Part shown: piece after piece, positions 21,338-29,378 of the stretch
Numbering within the stretch: position 1 is the stretch's first letter
Layout of the letters: every line of letters starts with the position of its first letter
NCBI RefSeq assembly: GCF_031085175.1
Contig: NZ_JAVHUY010000001.1
Location: forward strand, 1 to 64,000
Direction of reading: 5' to 3'
Source of the DNA: Phytohabitans maris
Lineage (GTDB): Bacteria > Actinomycetota > Actinomycetes > Mycobacteriales > Micromonosporaceae
Length of the DNA stretch: 64,000 nt
Made by a program: the position numbers and the translations under genes
The notes under the pieces: model-generated
Database searches by the model: none
What the model was told of the DNA's origin: nothing
The model's input: only the letters and a program-made list of their open reading frames with translations

Positions 21338-21769
21338 CGGCTTCGGATCTGCTCCCGCCGGAGGCAAGTGGAGCGGTGACCGCGACCAGACGCGGAGGGT
21401 GAGGCCGCGAGAGCAACAGTCCGGACCTAATGCGCTCGCACAGGGTAGGTTCCCCGACAGTGCCCACTGCCACGGGCCGGCCGGGCGCTTCGCTGTCCGC
21501 GCGGGCCCGGGTGTGAACCGCGGAGGGGTAGCTGCGGGAGCAACGGGGTCGCCAAGCTGTCCGTGGCGAATCGCTGCCCCAGGCGGGGCGGTTTTTCGCA
21601 CGGACGTACCGCAACCCCACCAGCCCCGCGTCGACCAAGGAAAGGGCCCACTCCGAGACGGCGCCGACCGCCGAGAACGCCCGCATTCTCGGGCAGGCGC
21701 GGTAGCCCACCCCAAGATCACGGGCAGCGGCGAGGGCGCCGCACCCCCGACGCCGAGGGGTCTACCCGC

Positions 21770-21835
21770 GTCTTTCCCGGCGGTTTACGCGGAAAGCGGG
21801 CGGACGATCACCGCAACCCGGTGCGGCCGAACCCG
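21770..21835. repeat. dispersed intergenic repeat, copy 1
   Basis: GTCTTTCCCGGCGGTTTACG, then CGGAAAGCGGGCGGACGATC and ACCGCAACCCGGTGCGG. The same string of motifs in the same order recurs at 47121-47193 with scattered substitutions and small indels. No gene; nature unknown. Confidence 0.6.
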
Positions 21836-21853
21836 ACTCAAGGCGGTGGTCGC

Positions 21854-21954
21854 CTAGTGCGCTGGCCACTAACCTTTGCCGGCTTCGCCGGCCCGGGTGA
21901 CCAGCGGCCGAAGGCCGCCGGTCACCCGGTGAACGTCAGTGGCCACCGCACTAG
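21854..21954. mobile_element. MITE-like palindromic element, 101 bp
   Basis: Terminal arms CTAGTGCGCTGGCCACTAAC (21854-21873) and GTCAGTGGCCACCGCACTAG (21935-21954) match at 18 of 20 positions when paired. Inside are two further hairpins: GCCGGC-TTC-GCCGGC (21878-21892) and the 16-pair stem CCGGGTGACC-A-GCGGCC with GAA loop (21893-21929). The right terminal CTAG provides the stop codon of the MFS transporter gene. Ends and size suggest a non-autonomous element or a compound terminator. No target duplication could be confirmed. Confidence 0.55.
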
Positions 21955-23591
21955 CTGCCGACCGCGGCGGGTGCGGTGTCGCGTTCGCGTTCGGGTGTGC
22001 GGGTGCGGCCGCGGATGAAGAGGCAGGAGAGGGCCGCCGCGGCGAGGACTGCCAGCGGGAGGATCAGCGTCAGGCGCATCGCGTGGGTGAAGCCCTCCCG
22101 GAACGCCCTCTCCGCCGCCCCCGCGATCACCTGCCTCACCTGCTCCGGCAGGCCGGGCGGCAGCGGCACCCCGGTCTGTCCCGCGCCCACGTGCAGGCTG
22201 CCGGTGCTCGCCTCGCTGAACCCGCTCACGAACTGCCCCCGGTACTGCTCGGGCAGCGCGCCGGCCTCGTCCTGCGCGGCCCGCGGCAGCTCGGTCGCCA
22301 GCCGGGCTTGCAGCAGCGCGCCGACCGCGGCCGAGCCGATCACGCCGCCGAGCTGGCGGCTTGTGTTGATCAGGCCGGAGGCGGCACCGGCCATGCGGGG
22401 CGCGATGTCGCGCATCGCGATCGTCTGCAGCGGCGCGAACGTCATGCCCAGGCCGGTGCCGGCGACCAGCAGGCCGGGGAGGAGGGTCCACTGGCCGGCG
22501 TCCGCGCGGGCCAGCCACACCACCAGCGCCATGCCGCCGGACCAGAGCGTGAGCCCGGTGAACAGGATCCACTTCCCGCCCATCCGGTCGGCGGCCCGTC
22601 CGGCGAACGGGGCGATGACCATGGAGAGCAGCGACATCGGGGCGACCGCGACACCGGCCTGCAGCGCGCTCAGCCCGATCACCGACTGCAGGTAGATGAC
22701 CAGGGGCAGGAAGAGCCCGAGCATGCCGAACGCGATCGCGCCGACCACCCAGTTCATCAGCGAGAAGTTGCGGTCCGAGAAGATCGAGAACGGGACGAGC
22801 GGCTCCTTGGCGCGGGTCGCGTACTGGTGCAGGAAGAAGATCACCATCACCAGGACGCCGGCCCCGATCAGCTCCGGGATCGTGATCGGGCCCCACACGT
22901 CGCCCCAGTGGTGTGACTCACCCTCGATCAGCCCGTACGTGATGAGGAAGAGGCCGACCGTGGCGAGCAGCGTGCCGACCCAGTCCAGCCGGTGGCGGCG
23001 GTTGAGCTTCAGCTTGGGCATCACGACCGCGGCGAGGGCGACGGTGACCACGCCGACCGGTACGTTGACGAAGAAGATCCACTCCCAGCCCCAGTCGGTG
23101 ACCAGGTAGCCGCCGAGCGTGGGCCCGGTGACCGTGGCCACGCCGGCAACGGCGCCCCAGATGCCGAACGCGGCGCCGCGCTTTTCCGGCGGGAAGATCA
23201 CCGTGATCACCGAGAGTGTCTGCGGGGTGAGCAGCGCACCGCCCACGCCCTGGACGACCCGGGCGACCACGAGCTGGCCCGGGCTGGTGGCGAACCCGCA
23301 GGCGGCCGAGGCGAGCGTGAACACCACCAGGCCGATGATGAACAGCTGCTTGGGGCCGTACAGGTCACCGAGGCGGCCGGCGGTGATCAGGAGGACGGCG
23401 TAGACCAGCACGTATGAGTTGACGATCCACAGGATCTGGTCCAGTGACGCGTCGAGATCAGTGCTCATGTCCGGGATCGCGATATTGACGATCGTGGTGT
23501 CAAGCAAGATCATGAAGAAGCCGAGGCAGAGCGTCGCCAGCACCAGCCATGGGCTGTGCTCCTTACGGGCCGGTGTGCTCATGGGTTCCAT
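21951..23591 (-). CDS. DHA2-family MFS multidrug exporter (EmrB/QacA type)
   Basis: Proton-driven efflux pump of 546 aa with about 14 transmembrane helices. The N-terminal helix motif LDTTIVNIAIPDM is the DHA2 signature; GRLGDLYGPKQLF is the MFS motif A between helices 2 and 3; helix 5 has the GPTLGGYLVTDWGWEWIFFVN motif C region. Substrates are unknown (dyes, quaternary amines or antibiotics are typical). The ATG at 23591 is preceded by GGGGGAAATC. Its last codon and stop lie in the terminal repeat of the palindromic element, so the C-terminus may have been altered by insertion. Confidence 0.93.
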   Translation of the reverse strand: MEPMSTPARKEHSPWLVLATLCLGFFMILLDTTIVNIAIPDMSTDLDASLDQILWIVNSYVLVYAVLLITAGRLGDLYGPKQLFIIGLVVFTLASAACGFATSPGQLVVARVVQGVGGALLTPQTLSVITVIFPPEKRGAAFGIWGAVAGVATVTGPTLGGYLVTDWGWEWIFFVNVPVGVVTVALAAVVMPKLKLNRRHRLDWVGTLLATVGLFLITYGLIEGESHHWGDVWGPITIPELIGAGVLVMVIFFLHQYATRAKEPLVPFSIFSDRNFSLMNWVVGAIAFGMLGLFLPLVIYLQSVIGLSALQAGVAVAPMSLLSMVIAPFAGRAADRMGGKWILFTGLTLWSGGMALVVWLARADAGQWTLLPGLLVAGTGLGMTFAPLQTIAMRDIAPRMAGAASGLINTSRQLGGVIGSAAVGALLQARLATELPRAAQDEAGALPEQYRGQFVSGFSEASTGSLHVGAGQTGVPLPPGLPEQVRQVIAGAAERAFREGFTHAMRLTLILPLAVLAAAALSCLFIRGRTRTPERERDTAPAAVGS

Positions 23592-23615
23592 GATTTCCCC
23601 CAGGTGGCGTCGGTG

Positions 23616-24593
23616 TCACATGATCAGGCCCAGTGCCCTCCGAGCCCGGTGCACGGTTTCGGCGGTTACGTCCCGAGCCTGCTCGGCGCCGTCGGCGAGC
23701 ACCCTCCGCACGTACCCGGGATCGCGGGAAAGCTCGGCGAAGCGGACCTGGATGGGCCGGACGGTCGTGACCACCGCCTCGGCCACGGCCCGTTTGAGCG
23801 CGCCGTACGAGGTGAAGCCGGACGCGAGGGCGGCGGGTGACCCGCCCGCGCAGCCGGCGAGGATCTCCAGCAGGTTTGCCACCCCCGGCCTGGTCTCGGG
23901 CTCGTAACTGACCGTGTCACCCGAATCGGTGACCGCTCGCATCACCTTTCGCTCGATCGCCTCCGGCGGGTCGAGCAGGAAGATCGTGCCCGGCGCGCCG
24001 CTGGTCTTGCTCATCTTCGCGGTCGGGTCCGACAGATCCATGACCCGCGCGGCGACCTCGGGCTTCACCGCGCGCGGCACCACGAACGTCTGTCCATAGT
24101 GGGTGTTGAACCGGGTGGCCACGTCGCGCGCCAGCTCCACGTGCTGCCGCTGGTCCTCGCCGACCGGCACCTCGGCCGTGCCGTGCAGCAGGATGTCGGC
24201 GGCCATCAGCACCGGGTAGGTGAGCAGGCTCAGCCGGGCACCCCGCCTCGACGACCGCTCCTTGAACTGGATCATGCGGTGTGCCTCGCCGTACCGGGTC
24301 GCGCACTCCAGCAGGTAGTGCAGCTCGGCGTGCTCGGGCACCTGGGACTGCGCGTAGAAGAGGCTCCGGTCCGGGTCGACGCCGGCGGCGAGCAGCAGCT
24401 GCGCCACCTCAAGGGTGAGCTGGCGCAGCCCGGCCGGGTCGTGGGCCACGGTCATCGCATGCAGGTCGGCTACGAAGGTCACCGGCCGCGTCCGCCGCTG
24501 CGCGGCGACGACCGGCCGGATCGCGCCGAGCAGGTTGCCGAGCTGGAGGTGGCCGGTGGGCTTGAAACCGGTGAGGGTCGCGGTGGTCGTCAT
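23616..24593 (-). CDS. trpS: tryptophanyl-tRNA synthetase, attenuator-controlled
   Basis: Charges tRNA-Trp. It is 325 aa, class I, with GFKPTGHLQLGNLLGAI at the N-terminus (HIGH-like HLQLGN) and KMSKTSG as the KMSKS loop near residue 190-195. I chose the ATG at 24593 because AAAGGAGCCTGAA lies directly before it and homology starts there. Upstream is a leader peptide with two adjacent Trp codons and a terminator hairpin, so expression should rise when charged tRNA-Trp is scarce. Streptomyces coelicolor has an indolmycin-resistant second TrpRS controlled this way; whether this enzyme is resistant or is the only TrpRS cannot be told here. Confidence 0.93.
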   Translation of the reverse strand: MTTTATLTGFKPTGHLQLGNLLGAIRPVVAAQRRTRPVTFVADLHAMTVAHDPAGLRQLTLEVAQLLLAAGVDPDRSLFYAQSQVPEHAELHYLLECATRYGEAHRMIQFKERSSRRGARLSLLTYPVLMAADILLHGTAEVPVGEDQRQHVELARDVATRFNTHYGQTFVVPRAVKPEVAARVMDLSDPTAKMSKTSGAPGTIFLLDPPEAIERKVMRAVTDSGDTVSYEPETRPGVANLLEILAGCAGGSPAALASGFTSYGALKRAVAEAVVTTVRPIQVRFAELSRDPGYVRRVLADGAEQARDVTAETVHRARRALGLIM

Positions 24594-24642
24594 TTCAGGC
24601 TCCTTTTCTGGTACGGGAGCCGCCCTGCTCCGGGCACGCGAA

Positions 24643-24667
24643 ACGGCCGCCCGGAGGGGGCGGCCGT
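24643..24667 (-). terminator. trpS attenuator terminator hairpin
   Basis: Perfect 10-bp stem ACGGCCGCCC / GGGCGGCCGT with a 5-base loop. On the minus strand it is followed by TTTCGCG, 50 bases before the trpS start. Its first arm can instead pair with GGGCGGCC (24698-24705), just after the leader-peptide stop, to form the antiterminator. Confidence 0.85.
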
Positions 24668-24706
24668 CGTGTGTCTGGGTCTGCGCGAACGTGGGTGGGC
24701 CGCCCG

Positions 24707-24748
24707 TCAGGCGGTCCACCAGCCGAGGTGCCGGAGCGTAGTGCGCAT
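24707..24748 (-). CDS. trp leader peptide MRTTLRHLGWWTA
   Basis: A 13-residue ORF with tandem Trp codons TGGTGG at positions 10-11, lying between a -10 box and the terminator hairpin upstream of trpS. RNA segment 1 (GGTGGACCGCC, containing the Trp codons) can pair with segment 2 (GGCGGCCCACC) with one mismatch. Segment 2 can pair with segment 3 (GGCCGCCC) and segment 3 with segment 4 (terminator). Stalling at the Trp codons would free segment 2 and favour read-through. The ATG is 7 bases after TACCGT, so the leader is probably translated from a leaderless RNA. Confidence 0.85.
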   Translation of the reverse strand: MRTTLRHLGWWTA

Positions 24749-24755
24749 GTGGTCC

Positions 24756-24761
24756 ACGGTA
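24756..24761 (-). promoter_or_regulatory. putative -10 box of the trpS leader transcript
   Basis: TACCGT on the minus strand, 7 bases before the leader-peptide ATG. This TANNNT-to-start spacing is typical of actinobacterial leaderless promoters. A GC-rich hairpin (24764-24785) lies just upstream. Confidence 0.5.
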
Positions 24762-24943
24762 GCAGGGGGCCAGGTGCTGGCCCCTGTGCTGGCTCCTCCG
24801 GTGGGGCCTGGGGGTGGGCTTCACTGGGGCCTGGTTCAAAGGGGCGTGGTCGGCCGGCGGCGGGCCCGGCGGGCAGCCCGGGCACCCAGCTCGACCCGCC
24901 CCGCGCGCTGGCCGTGGTGGCCGGAGTTCCGGAGGAGGGGGTC

Positions 24944-25447
24944 GTGGAGCTTCAGGAGTTCGTGCTCGTGGTGGCCGGGGTGCCGGGCAGCGCCGTCCTC
25001 CGGTCGTATGACGGTCTCGCCCCGGCTCCGGGGCCGCGCGACGGCATCGGCGCGGTGGTCGTGCGGCGGCACGCGCCCGACCTGGCCGAGGCGGTCACGG
25101 CGGCCGTGCGCGACGCCGAGTCGGCCGGGCTCCGCCCGGTGCGGGTGGCGACCGGCGACTGGGTCAGGCTCGCCGATGTCGCGGCCCGGATCGGGCGGTC
25201 CCGCGAGATCGTGCGGCTCTGGTCGGTCGGCCGGCAGGGGCCGGGCGGCTTCCCGCCACCGCTCAACCCCGGCTGCGACACGTCGTTCTACAGCTGGGCC
25301 GAGATCGCGCAGTGGCTGCGCCGCCGGCTCGGCTACGAGCTGCCCGACGAGGAGCCGGTGCTCGTGGCGATGAACCTCGCACTCCAGCTTCGCCGGCTCG
25401 CGCCGCGGATCGCCCGCATGGACGCCGTCCGCGAGCTGATGGACTGA
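24944..25447 (+). CDS. putative helix-turn-helix DNA-binding protein
   Basis: Protein of 167 aa. The middle part (about 68-110) reads RLADVAARIGRSREIVRLWS, a helix-turn-helix of the MerR/excisionase kind, followed by a wing-like GGFPPPLNP segment and WAEIAQWLRRRLGY. The N-terminal 60 residues resemble a small regulatory or self-assembly domain but are not identified. The GTG at 24944 follows a strong GGAGGAGGGGG, which decides the start against longer frames. It is convergent with the DUF397 gene, with 8 bp between the stops. Regulator is likely; target unknown. Confidence 0.65.
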   Translation: MELQEFVLVVAGVPGSAVLRSYDGLAPAPGPRDGIGAVVVRRHAPDLAEAVTAAVRDAESAGLRPVRVATGDWVRLADVAARIGRSREIVRLWSVGRQGPGGFPPPLNPGCDTSFYSWAEIAQWLRRRLGYELPDEEPVLVAMNLALQLRRLAPRIARMDAVRELMD

Positions 25448-25455
25448 GCGCCCGG

Positions 25456-25674
25456 TCAGTCGATGTCGAACTCGCCGTCCTGGGCACCGCCGACGAAGGC
25501 GTCCCACTCGTCCTTGGTGAAAACCAGCACCGGGCCCTCCGGCTCTCCGGAGTTGCGCAGGCCGATGAGGTCGTCGACGAAGGCGACCTCGACCGCGCTC
25601 TCCGACTCGTCGCCCTTGGCCCGCTGCCACACCGCGCGGCTCAGGTCGAAGTCACCCTTGGGGTGCTGGGCCAT
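25456..25674 (-). CDS. DUF397 domain protein
   Basis: Small protein of 72 aa with the DUF397 pattern (AVEVAFVDD..IGLRNSG, ending FTKDEWDAFVGGAQDGEFD). In actinomycetes these usually pair with an adjacent XRE-type regulator in toxin-antitoxin-like or developmental switches (compare BldB/WhiJ systems). Here no XRE gene adjoins; the nearest regulator is the convergent helix-turn-helix gene. The ATG at 25674 follows GAAGGAGCAAGCG. Confidence 0.85.
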   Translation of the reverse strand: MAQHPKGDFDLSRAVWQRAKGDESESAVEVAFVDDLIGLRNSGEPEGPVLVFTKDEWDAFVGGAQDGEFDID

Positions 25675-25687
25675 CGCTTGCTCCTTC

Positions 25688-25786
25688 ACTTTCCACTCCC
25701 GGCTCTTGCTGCGCGAGCTGACTTCCCACTCCCGGTGCTCGCTGCGCGAGCTGACTTTCCCACTCTCGGCGCTCGCTGCGCGAGCT
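25688..25786. repeat. three tandem 33-bp repeats
   Basis: Units at 25688, 25721 and 25754, each close to ACTTCCCACTCCCGG then TGCTCGCTGCGCGAGCTG, with few differences. The third runs into the palindrome GCGAGCTCGGCTCGC. The array occupies most of the 174-bp gap between the divergent DUF397 and pepN genes, where promoters should lie, so it could bind a regulator or be a decayed element. Confidence 0.75.
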
Positions 25787-25848
25787 CGGCTCGCGAGGGG
25801 CGGTTCGCGACGAAGGCTATACCGCGGCGGATCGGGCAGGATGGGCGG

Positions 25849-28302
25849 ATGCGTAGCCTCACCCGGGCCGAAGCGGCCGAACGCGCCGACCTGCTCACCG
25901 TCGAGTCGTACACAGTGGAGCTGGACGTGACCGGGGGTCCCGAGCGCTTCGGCTCGGCGGTGACGGTGCGGTTTCGCTCGGCCCGCCCGGGCGCCGCGAC
26001 GTTCGCCGAGGTCAAGCCGGCCGAGCTGCGGTCGGCGAGGCTCAACGGCACACCGCTCGACGTGTCGACGTTCGATGGCAACCGCCTCCCGCTCTCCGGC
26101 CTCGCCGAGGTCAACGAGCTGGTGGTCGAGGCGGACATGGCGTACTCCAACACCGGTGAAGGGCTGCACCGCTTCGTCGACCCGGCCGACGGCGAGACCT
26201 ACCTGTACGCGATGTCCTTCCTGGACCACGCGCCGCGGATCTTCGCCTGCTTCGACCAGCCCGACCTCAAGGCGCCGGTCACGCTGACCGTGCACGCGCC
26301 GGAGGGCTGGCTCGTCGCGGCCAACGGGGCAGCCGAGGGCGGCGGGCGGTTCGCGACCACGCCGCCGCTGGCCACGTACTTCGTGTCGCTGGTCGCCGGC
26401 CCGTTCCACGCCCGCTACGACGAGCACGACGGCATCCCGCTCGGCCTGCTGTGCCGGCGGTCGCTCGCGCCCCACCTCGACAAGGACGCCGACGAGGTCT
26501 TCGAGATCACCAAGGCGTGCTTCGACCGGTTCCACGAGCTTTTCGGGATCCGCTACCCGTTCGGCAAGTACGACCAGGCGTTCGTGCCGGAGTTCAACGC
26601 CGGCGCGATGGAGAACCCCGGCCTGGTGACGCTCCGCGACGACTACATCTTCCGCTCCGCCGTGACCGACGGCGACCGCGAGTGGCGGGCCGTGGTGATC
26701 GCGCACGAGATGGCACACCAGTGGTTCGGCGACCTGGTGACCATGCGGTGGTGGGACGACCTGTGGCTCAACGAGTCGTTCGCGGAGTACCTCGGCGTGC
26801 GGGTGACCGGCGAGTCGACCCGGTTCGACCGGTCGTGGACCACGTTCGGCCTGCGGCGCAAGGCCTCCGGGTACGTCGCCGACCAGCGCCCCTCCACCCA
26901 TCCGGTGGCGCCGGAGGAGGTGGCCGACGCGGCGCACGCGCTGCTCAACTTCGACGGCATCTCGTACGCGAAAGGCGCCTCGGTGCTCCGCCAGCTCGTC
27001 GCCTCGCTCGGTGACGAGGCCTTCTTCGCCGGGCTGCGGGCACACTTCGCGGCGCACCGCTTCGGCAACGCGACCCTCGCCGACCTGCTCGCCGCGCTCT
27101 CCACGGCCAGCGGGCGCGACCTGAGCGGCTGGGCCGACCTGTGGCTGCGCCGCTCCGGCGTCGACACGCTGCGCGCCGAGGTGACCACTGTGGACGGCCG
27201 ATACCAGAGTGTCCACATCGCACAGACCGGGGCGACCCGCCCGCACCGCGTGGCACTCGGCGTGTACGACGGGCCGGCGCTGCGCCAGCGCGTACCCGTC
27301 GACGTGGTGGGGGAGCGGACCGAGGTGGCCGAGCTGGCCGGCGAGCCCGCGGCCGACCTGCTGCTGGTCAACTCCGGCGACCTGACCTTCGCCAAGGTGC
27401 GCCTGGACCCCGCCTCGGCCGCGGCGGTACCCGGGATCCTGCCGGCGCTGGACGACTCGCTCGACCGCGCGGTGCTCTGGTCGACCACCATCGACTCGGT
27501 GCGCGACGGCGACGCATCGCCCGCCGACCTGGTCGCGCTCGTGATCACCGCACTGCCGCTGGAGACCGAGCCGCTCGTGGTCGAGGGGGTGCTGGGCATG
27601 ACCCGCGACCTGCTCGACCGCTACCTCGATCCGGTGCCGCGGGAGATCGCGCTACAGCCGGTGGCGATGGCCTGCGAACGGCTGCTGGCGACCGCGCCAC
27701 CCGGCGGTTCGCTGCAGCTCGCGGCGGCCCGCGGGCTCATCGAGGTGAGCACCGACGCGCGCCGGCTCGCCGGCTGGCTCAAGCGCCAGGGGGTGCCTGA
27801 GGGGCTGCGAATCGACACCGACCTGCGCTGGGCGCTGTGCGAGCGGCTGGTGGTGCTCGGCGCGGCCGGCCCGGACCGGATCGAGGCGGAGCTGGCCAAC
27901 GACCGGAGCGCGACCGGCGAGCAGTGTGCGGCCCGCTGCCGGGCGGCCCTGCCCGACCCGGCGGCCAAGGCGGAGGCGTGGCGGGTGGTCACCGAGGACA
28001 CGACCCTCTCCAACCGCCTCGTCGAGGCGAACGCCGAAGGCTTCTGGCAGCCCGAGCAGACCGACCTCACCCGCTCCTATGTGGAGCGTTACTTCGCCGA
28101 GATGCCGGCCGCCGCGCGGCTGCGTACCCCCTGGGCGGCCGACCAGGTCGCGAAGAGTGCGTTTCCCCGCTACGCCGTGGCGGCGTCGACCCGAAAGGCG
28201 GCCGCGGCGCTGCTGGCCCGCGACGACCTGGAGCCCGGCCTGCGCCGGGTCGTGATCGACGCGGACGACGACCTGCGCCGGGCGCTTGCGGCCCGGGGCT
28301 GA
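25849..28302 (+). CDS. pepN: aminopeptidase N (M1 family)
   Basis: Zinc metallopeptidase of 817 aa that removes N-terminal residues from peptides in the cytosol. The M1 signatures are clear: GAMENPG substrate-binding motif near residue 250, then HEMAHQWFGDLVT with the distal glutamate in LWLNESFAEYLG (HExxH-18-E). The C-terminal helical ERAP1-like domain covers about 500-810. I chose the ATG at 25849 from the MRSLTRAEAAERADLLTVESY start common to actinobacterial homologues; TATACC at 25818 may be its -10 box. Confidence 0.94.
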   Translation: MRSLTRAEAAERADLLTVESYTVELDVTGGPERFGSAVTVRFRSARPGAATFAEVKPAELRSARLNGTPLDVSTFDGNRLPLSGLAEVNELVVEADMAYSNTGEGLHRFVDPADGETYLYAMSFLDHAPRIFACFDQPDLKAPVTLTVHAPEGWLVAANGAAEGGGRFATTPPLATYFVSLVAGPFHARYDEHDGIPLGLLCRRSLAPHLDKDADEVFEITKACFDRFHELFGIRYPFGKYDQAFVPEFNAGAMENPGLVTLRDDYIFRSAVTDGDREWRAVVIAHEMAHQWFGDLVTMRWWDDLWLNESFAEYLGVRVTGESTRFDRSWTTFGLRRKASGYVADQRPSTHPVAPEEVADAAHALLNFDGISYAKGASVLRQLVASLGDEAFFAGLRAHFAAHRFGNATLADLLAALSTASGRDLSGWADLWLRRSGVDTLRAEVTTVDGRYQSVHIAQTGATRPHRVALGVYDGPALRQRVPVDVVGERTEVAELAGEPAADLLLVNSGDLTFAKVRLDPASAAAVPGILPALDDSLDRAVLWSTTIDSVRDGDASPADLVALVITALPLETEPLVVEGVLGMTRDLLDRYLDPVPREIALQPVAMACERLLATAPPGGSLQLAAARGLIEVSTDARRLAGWLKRQGVPEGLRIDTDLRWALCERLVVLGAAGPDRIEAELANDRSATGEQCAARCRAALPDPAAKAEAWRVVTEDTTLSNRLVEANAEGFWQPEQTDLTRSYVERYFAEMPAAARLRTPWAADQVAKSAFPRYAVAASTRKAAAALLARDDLEPGLRRVVIDADDDLRRALAARG

Positions 28303-28335
28303 GCGGTCGCGGCACGGTTCCGTTCAGTAACGATC

Positions 28336-28341
28336 TACGAT
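28336..28341 (+). promoter_or_regulatory. putative -10 box of a leaderless nadD transcript
   Basis: TACGAT six bases before the nadD ATG; no ribosome-binding site is seen. Confidence 0.5.
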
Positions 28342-28347
28342 TCGGCA

Positions 28348-28941
28348 ATGGCGGACGATACGCGGCGGATCGGCATCATGGGTGGCACCTTCGACCCGAT
28401 CCACCACGGGCACCTCGTGGCGGCGAGCGAGGTGGCCAACCGGTTCGCGCTCGACGAGGTGGTCTTCGTCCCCACCGGCGAGCCGTGGCAGAAGGCCGAG
28501 GTGGCGGTGAGCCCGGCCGAGGATCGCTACCTGATGACCGTGATCGCGACCGCCTCCAACCCGCAGTTTCACGTCAGCCGCGTCGACATCGACCGCGATG
28601 GCCCCACCTACACCGTCGACACGCTGCGTGACCTGCGCGCCGAGTACGGCCCGAAGGCCCAGCTCTTCTTCATCACCGGCGCCGACGCGCTGCAGAAGAT
28701 GCTGTCCTGGAAAGACACGGACCAGATGTTCGAGATGGCGCATTTCATCGGGGTGACCCGGCCGGGGTTCGCGCTCTCCGACGACCATCTGCCCGCCGAC
28801 ACGGTCAGCCTTGTGCAGGTGCCGGCCATGGCCATCTCGTCGACCGACTGCCGGGCGCGGGTCGCGATGGGCAAGCCGGTCTGGTACCTCGTGCCGGACG
28901 GTGTGGTGCAGTACATCGCCAAGAGGCGCCTTTACAGGTGA
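28348..28941 (+). CDS. nadD: nicotinate-nucleotide adenylyltransferase
   Basis: Makes nicotinate adenine dinucleotide from nicotinate mononucleotide and ATP in NAD synthesis. Of 197 aa, it has the nucleotidyltransferase motif [12 protein letters not shown] at residues 12-23 and the [10 protein letters not shown] (ISSTxxR) motif near residue 171-180. Next to rsfS and a GpgP-like phosphatase, the order seen in M. tuberculosis (Rv2421c-Rv2419c). It lacks the usual upstream neighbours proB and proA. Confidence 0.96.
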   Translation: MADDTRRIGIMGGTFDPIHHGHLVAASEVANRFALDEVVFVPTGEPWQKAEVAVSPAEDRYLMTVIATASNPQFHVSRVDIDRDGPTYTVDTLRDLRAEYGPKAQLFFITGADALQKMLSWKDTDQMFEMAHFIGVTRPGFALSDDHLPADTVSLVQVPAMAISSTDCRARVAMGKPVWYLVPDGVVQYIAKRRLYR

Positions 28942-28994
28942 TTTGTCGCCTTTATCGCTGCGCGGCGCGTGAGCCGGTATGAGAGGCTAGTCGG

Positions 28995-29378
28995 GTGAGT
29001 GCATCCGAGCGCGCCCGTGAGATGGCGCTGAGCGCCGCCCAGGCCGCCGCCGACAAGAAGGCGCAGGACATCGTCATCATCGACGTGGCCGACCAGATGG
29101 TCATCACGGACGCCTTCGTGCTCGCCTCCGCGCCCAACGAGCGGCAGGTGCAGGCGATCGTCGACGCGATCGAGGACGCACTGGCCAGCCTCCCGGAAAA
29201 GGCGAAGCCAGTGCGGCGCGAGGGAGAGCGCGCCGGCCGCTGGGTGCTGCTCGACTACGTCGACATCGTGGTGCACGTGCAGCACACCGAGGAGCGTGAG
29301 TTCTACGCCCTCGACCGGCTGTGGAAGGACTGCCCGACGATCCCGTTCGTGGATCGGGCCCTGGTCGAGGCGGAATGA
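28995..29378 (+). CDS. rsfS: ribosomal silencing factor RsfS
   Basis: Binds ribosomal protein L14 and blocks joining of the subunits during starvation. It is 127 aa with the conserved DUF143 pattern (AQDIVIIDVADQMVITDAFV and WVLLDYVDIVVHV, EREFYALDRLWKD). The GTG start at 28995 is supported by the conserved N-terminus. It overlaps the next gene by the 4-nt ATGA. Confidence 0.95.
   Translation: MSASERAREMALSAAQAAADKKAQDIVIIDVADQMVITDAFVLASAPNERQVQAIVDAIEDALASLPEKAKPVRREGERAGRWVLLDYVDIVVHVQHTEEREFYALDRLWKDCPTIPFVDRALVEAE

Larger units (their letters stand above)
20822..21950. other. 1.1 kb gene-poor region with palindromes and repeats
   Basis: No ORF here shows a recognisable protein; the long open frames are Arg/Pro-rich artefacts. 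The stretch holds a short ORF with a strong ribosome-binding site (20928-21050), a near-perfect hairpin (21293-21337), a pair of related 26-base segments (CGCGGAGGGTGAGGCCGCG.. near 21390 and CGCGGAGGGGTAGCTGCGG.. near 21520), a sequence shared with 47121-47193, and the MITE-like element at 21854-21954. It looks like an accumulation site for small mobile or decayed elements. Confidence 0.6.

Noticed and set aside
21180-21700. Structured RNA gene such as RNase P, tmRNA or a tRNA
   Set aside because: I looked for conserved cores (GTTCGA-type T-loops, RNase P and tmRNA signatures) and found none; only repeated GC-rich segments are visible.
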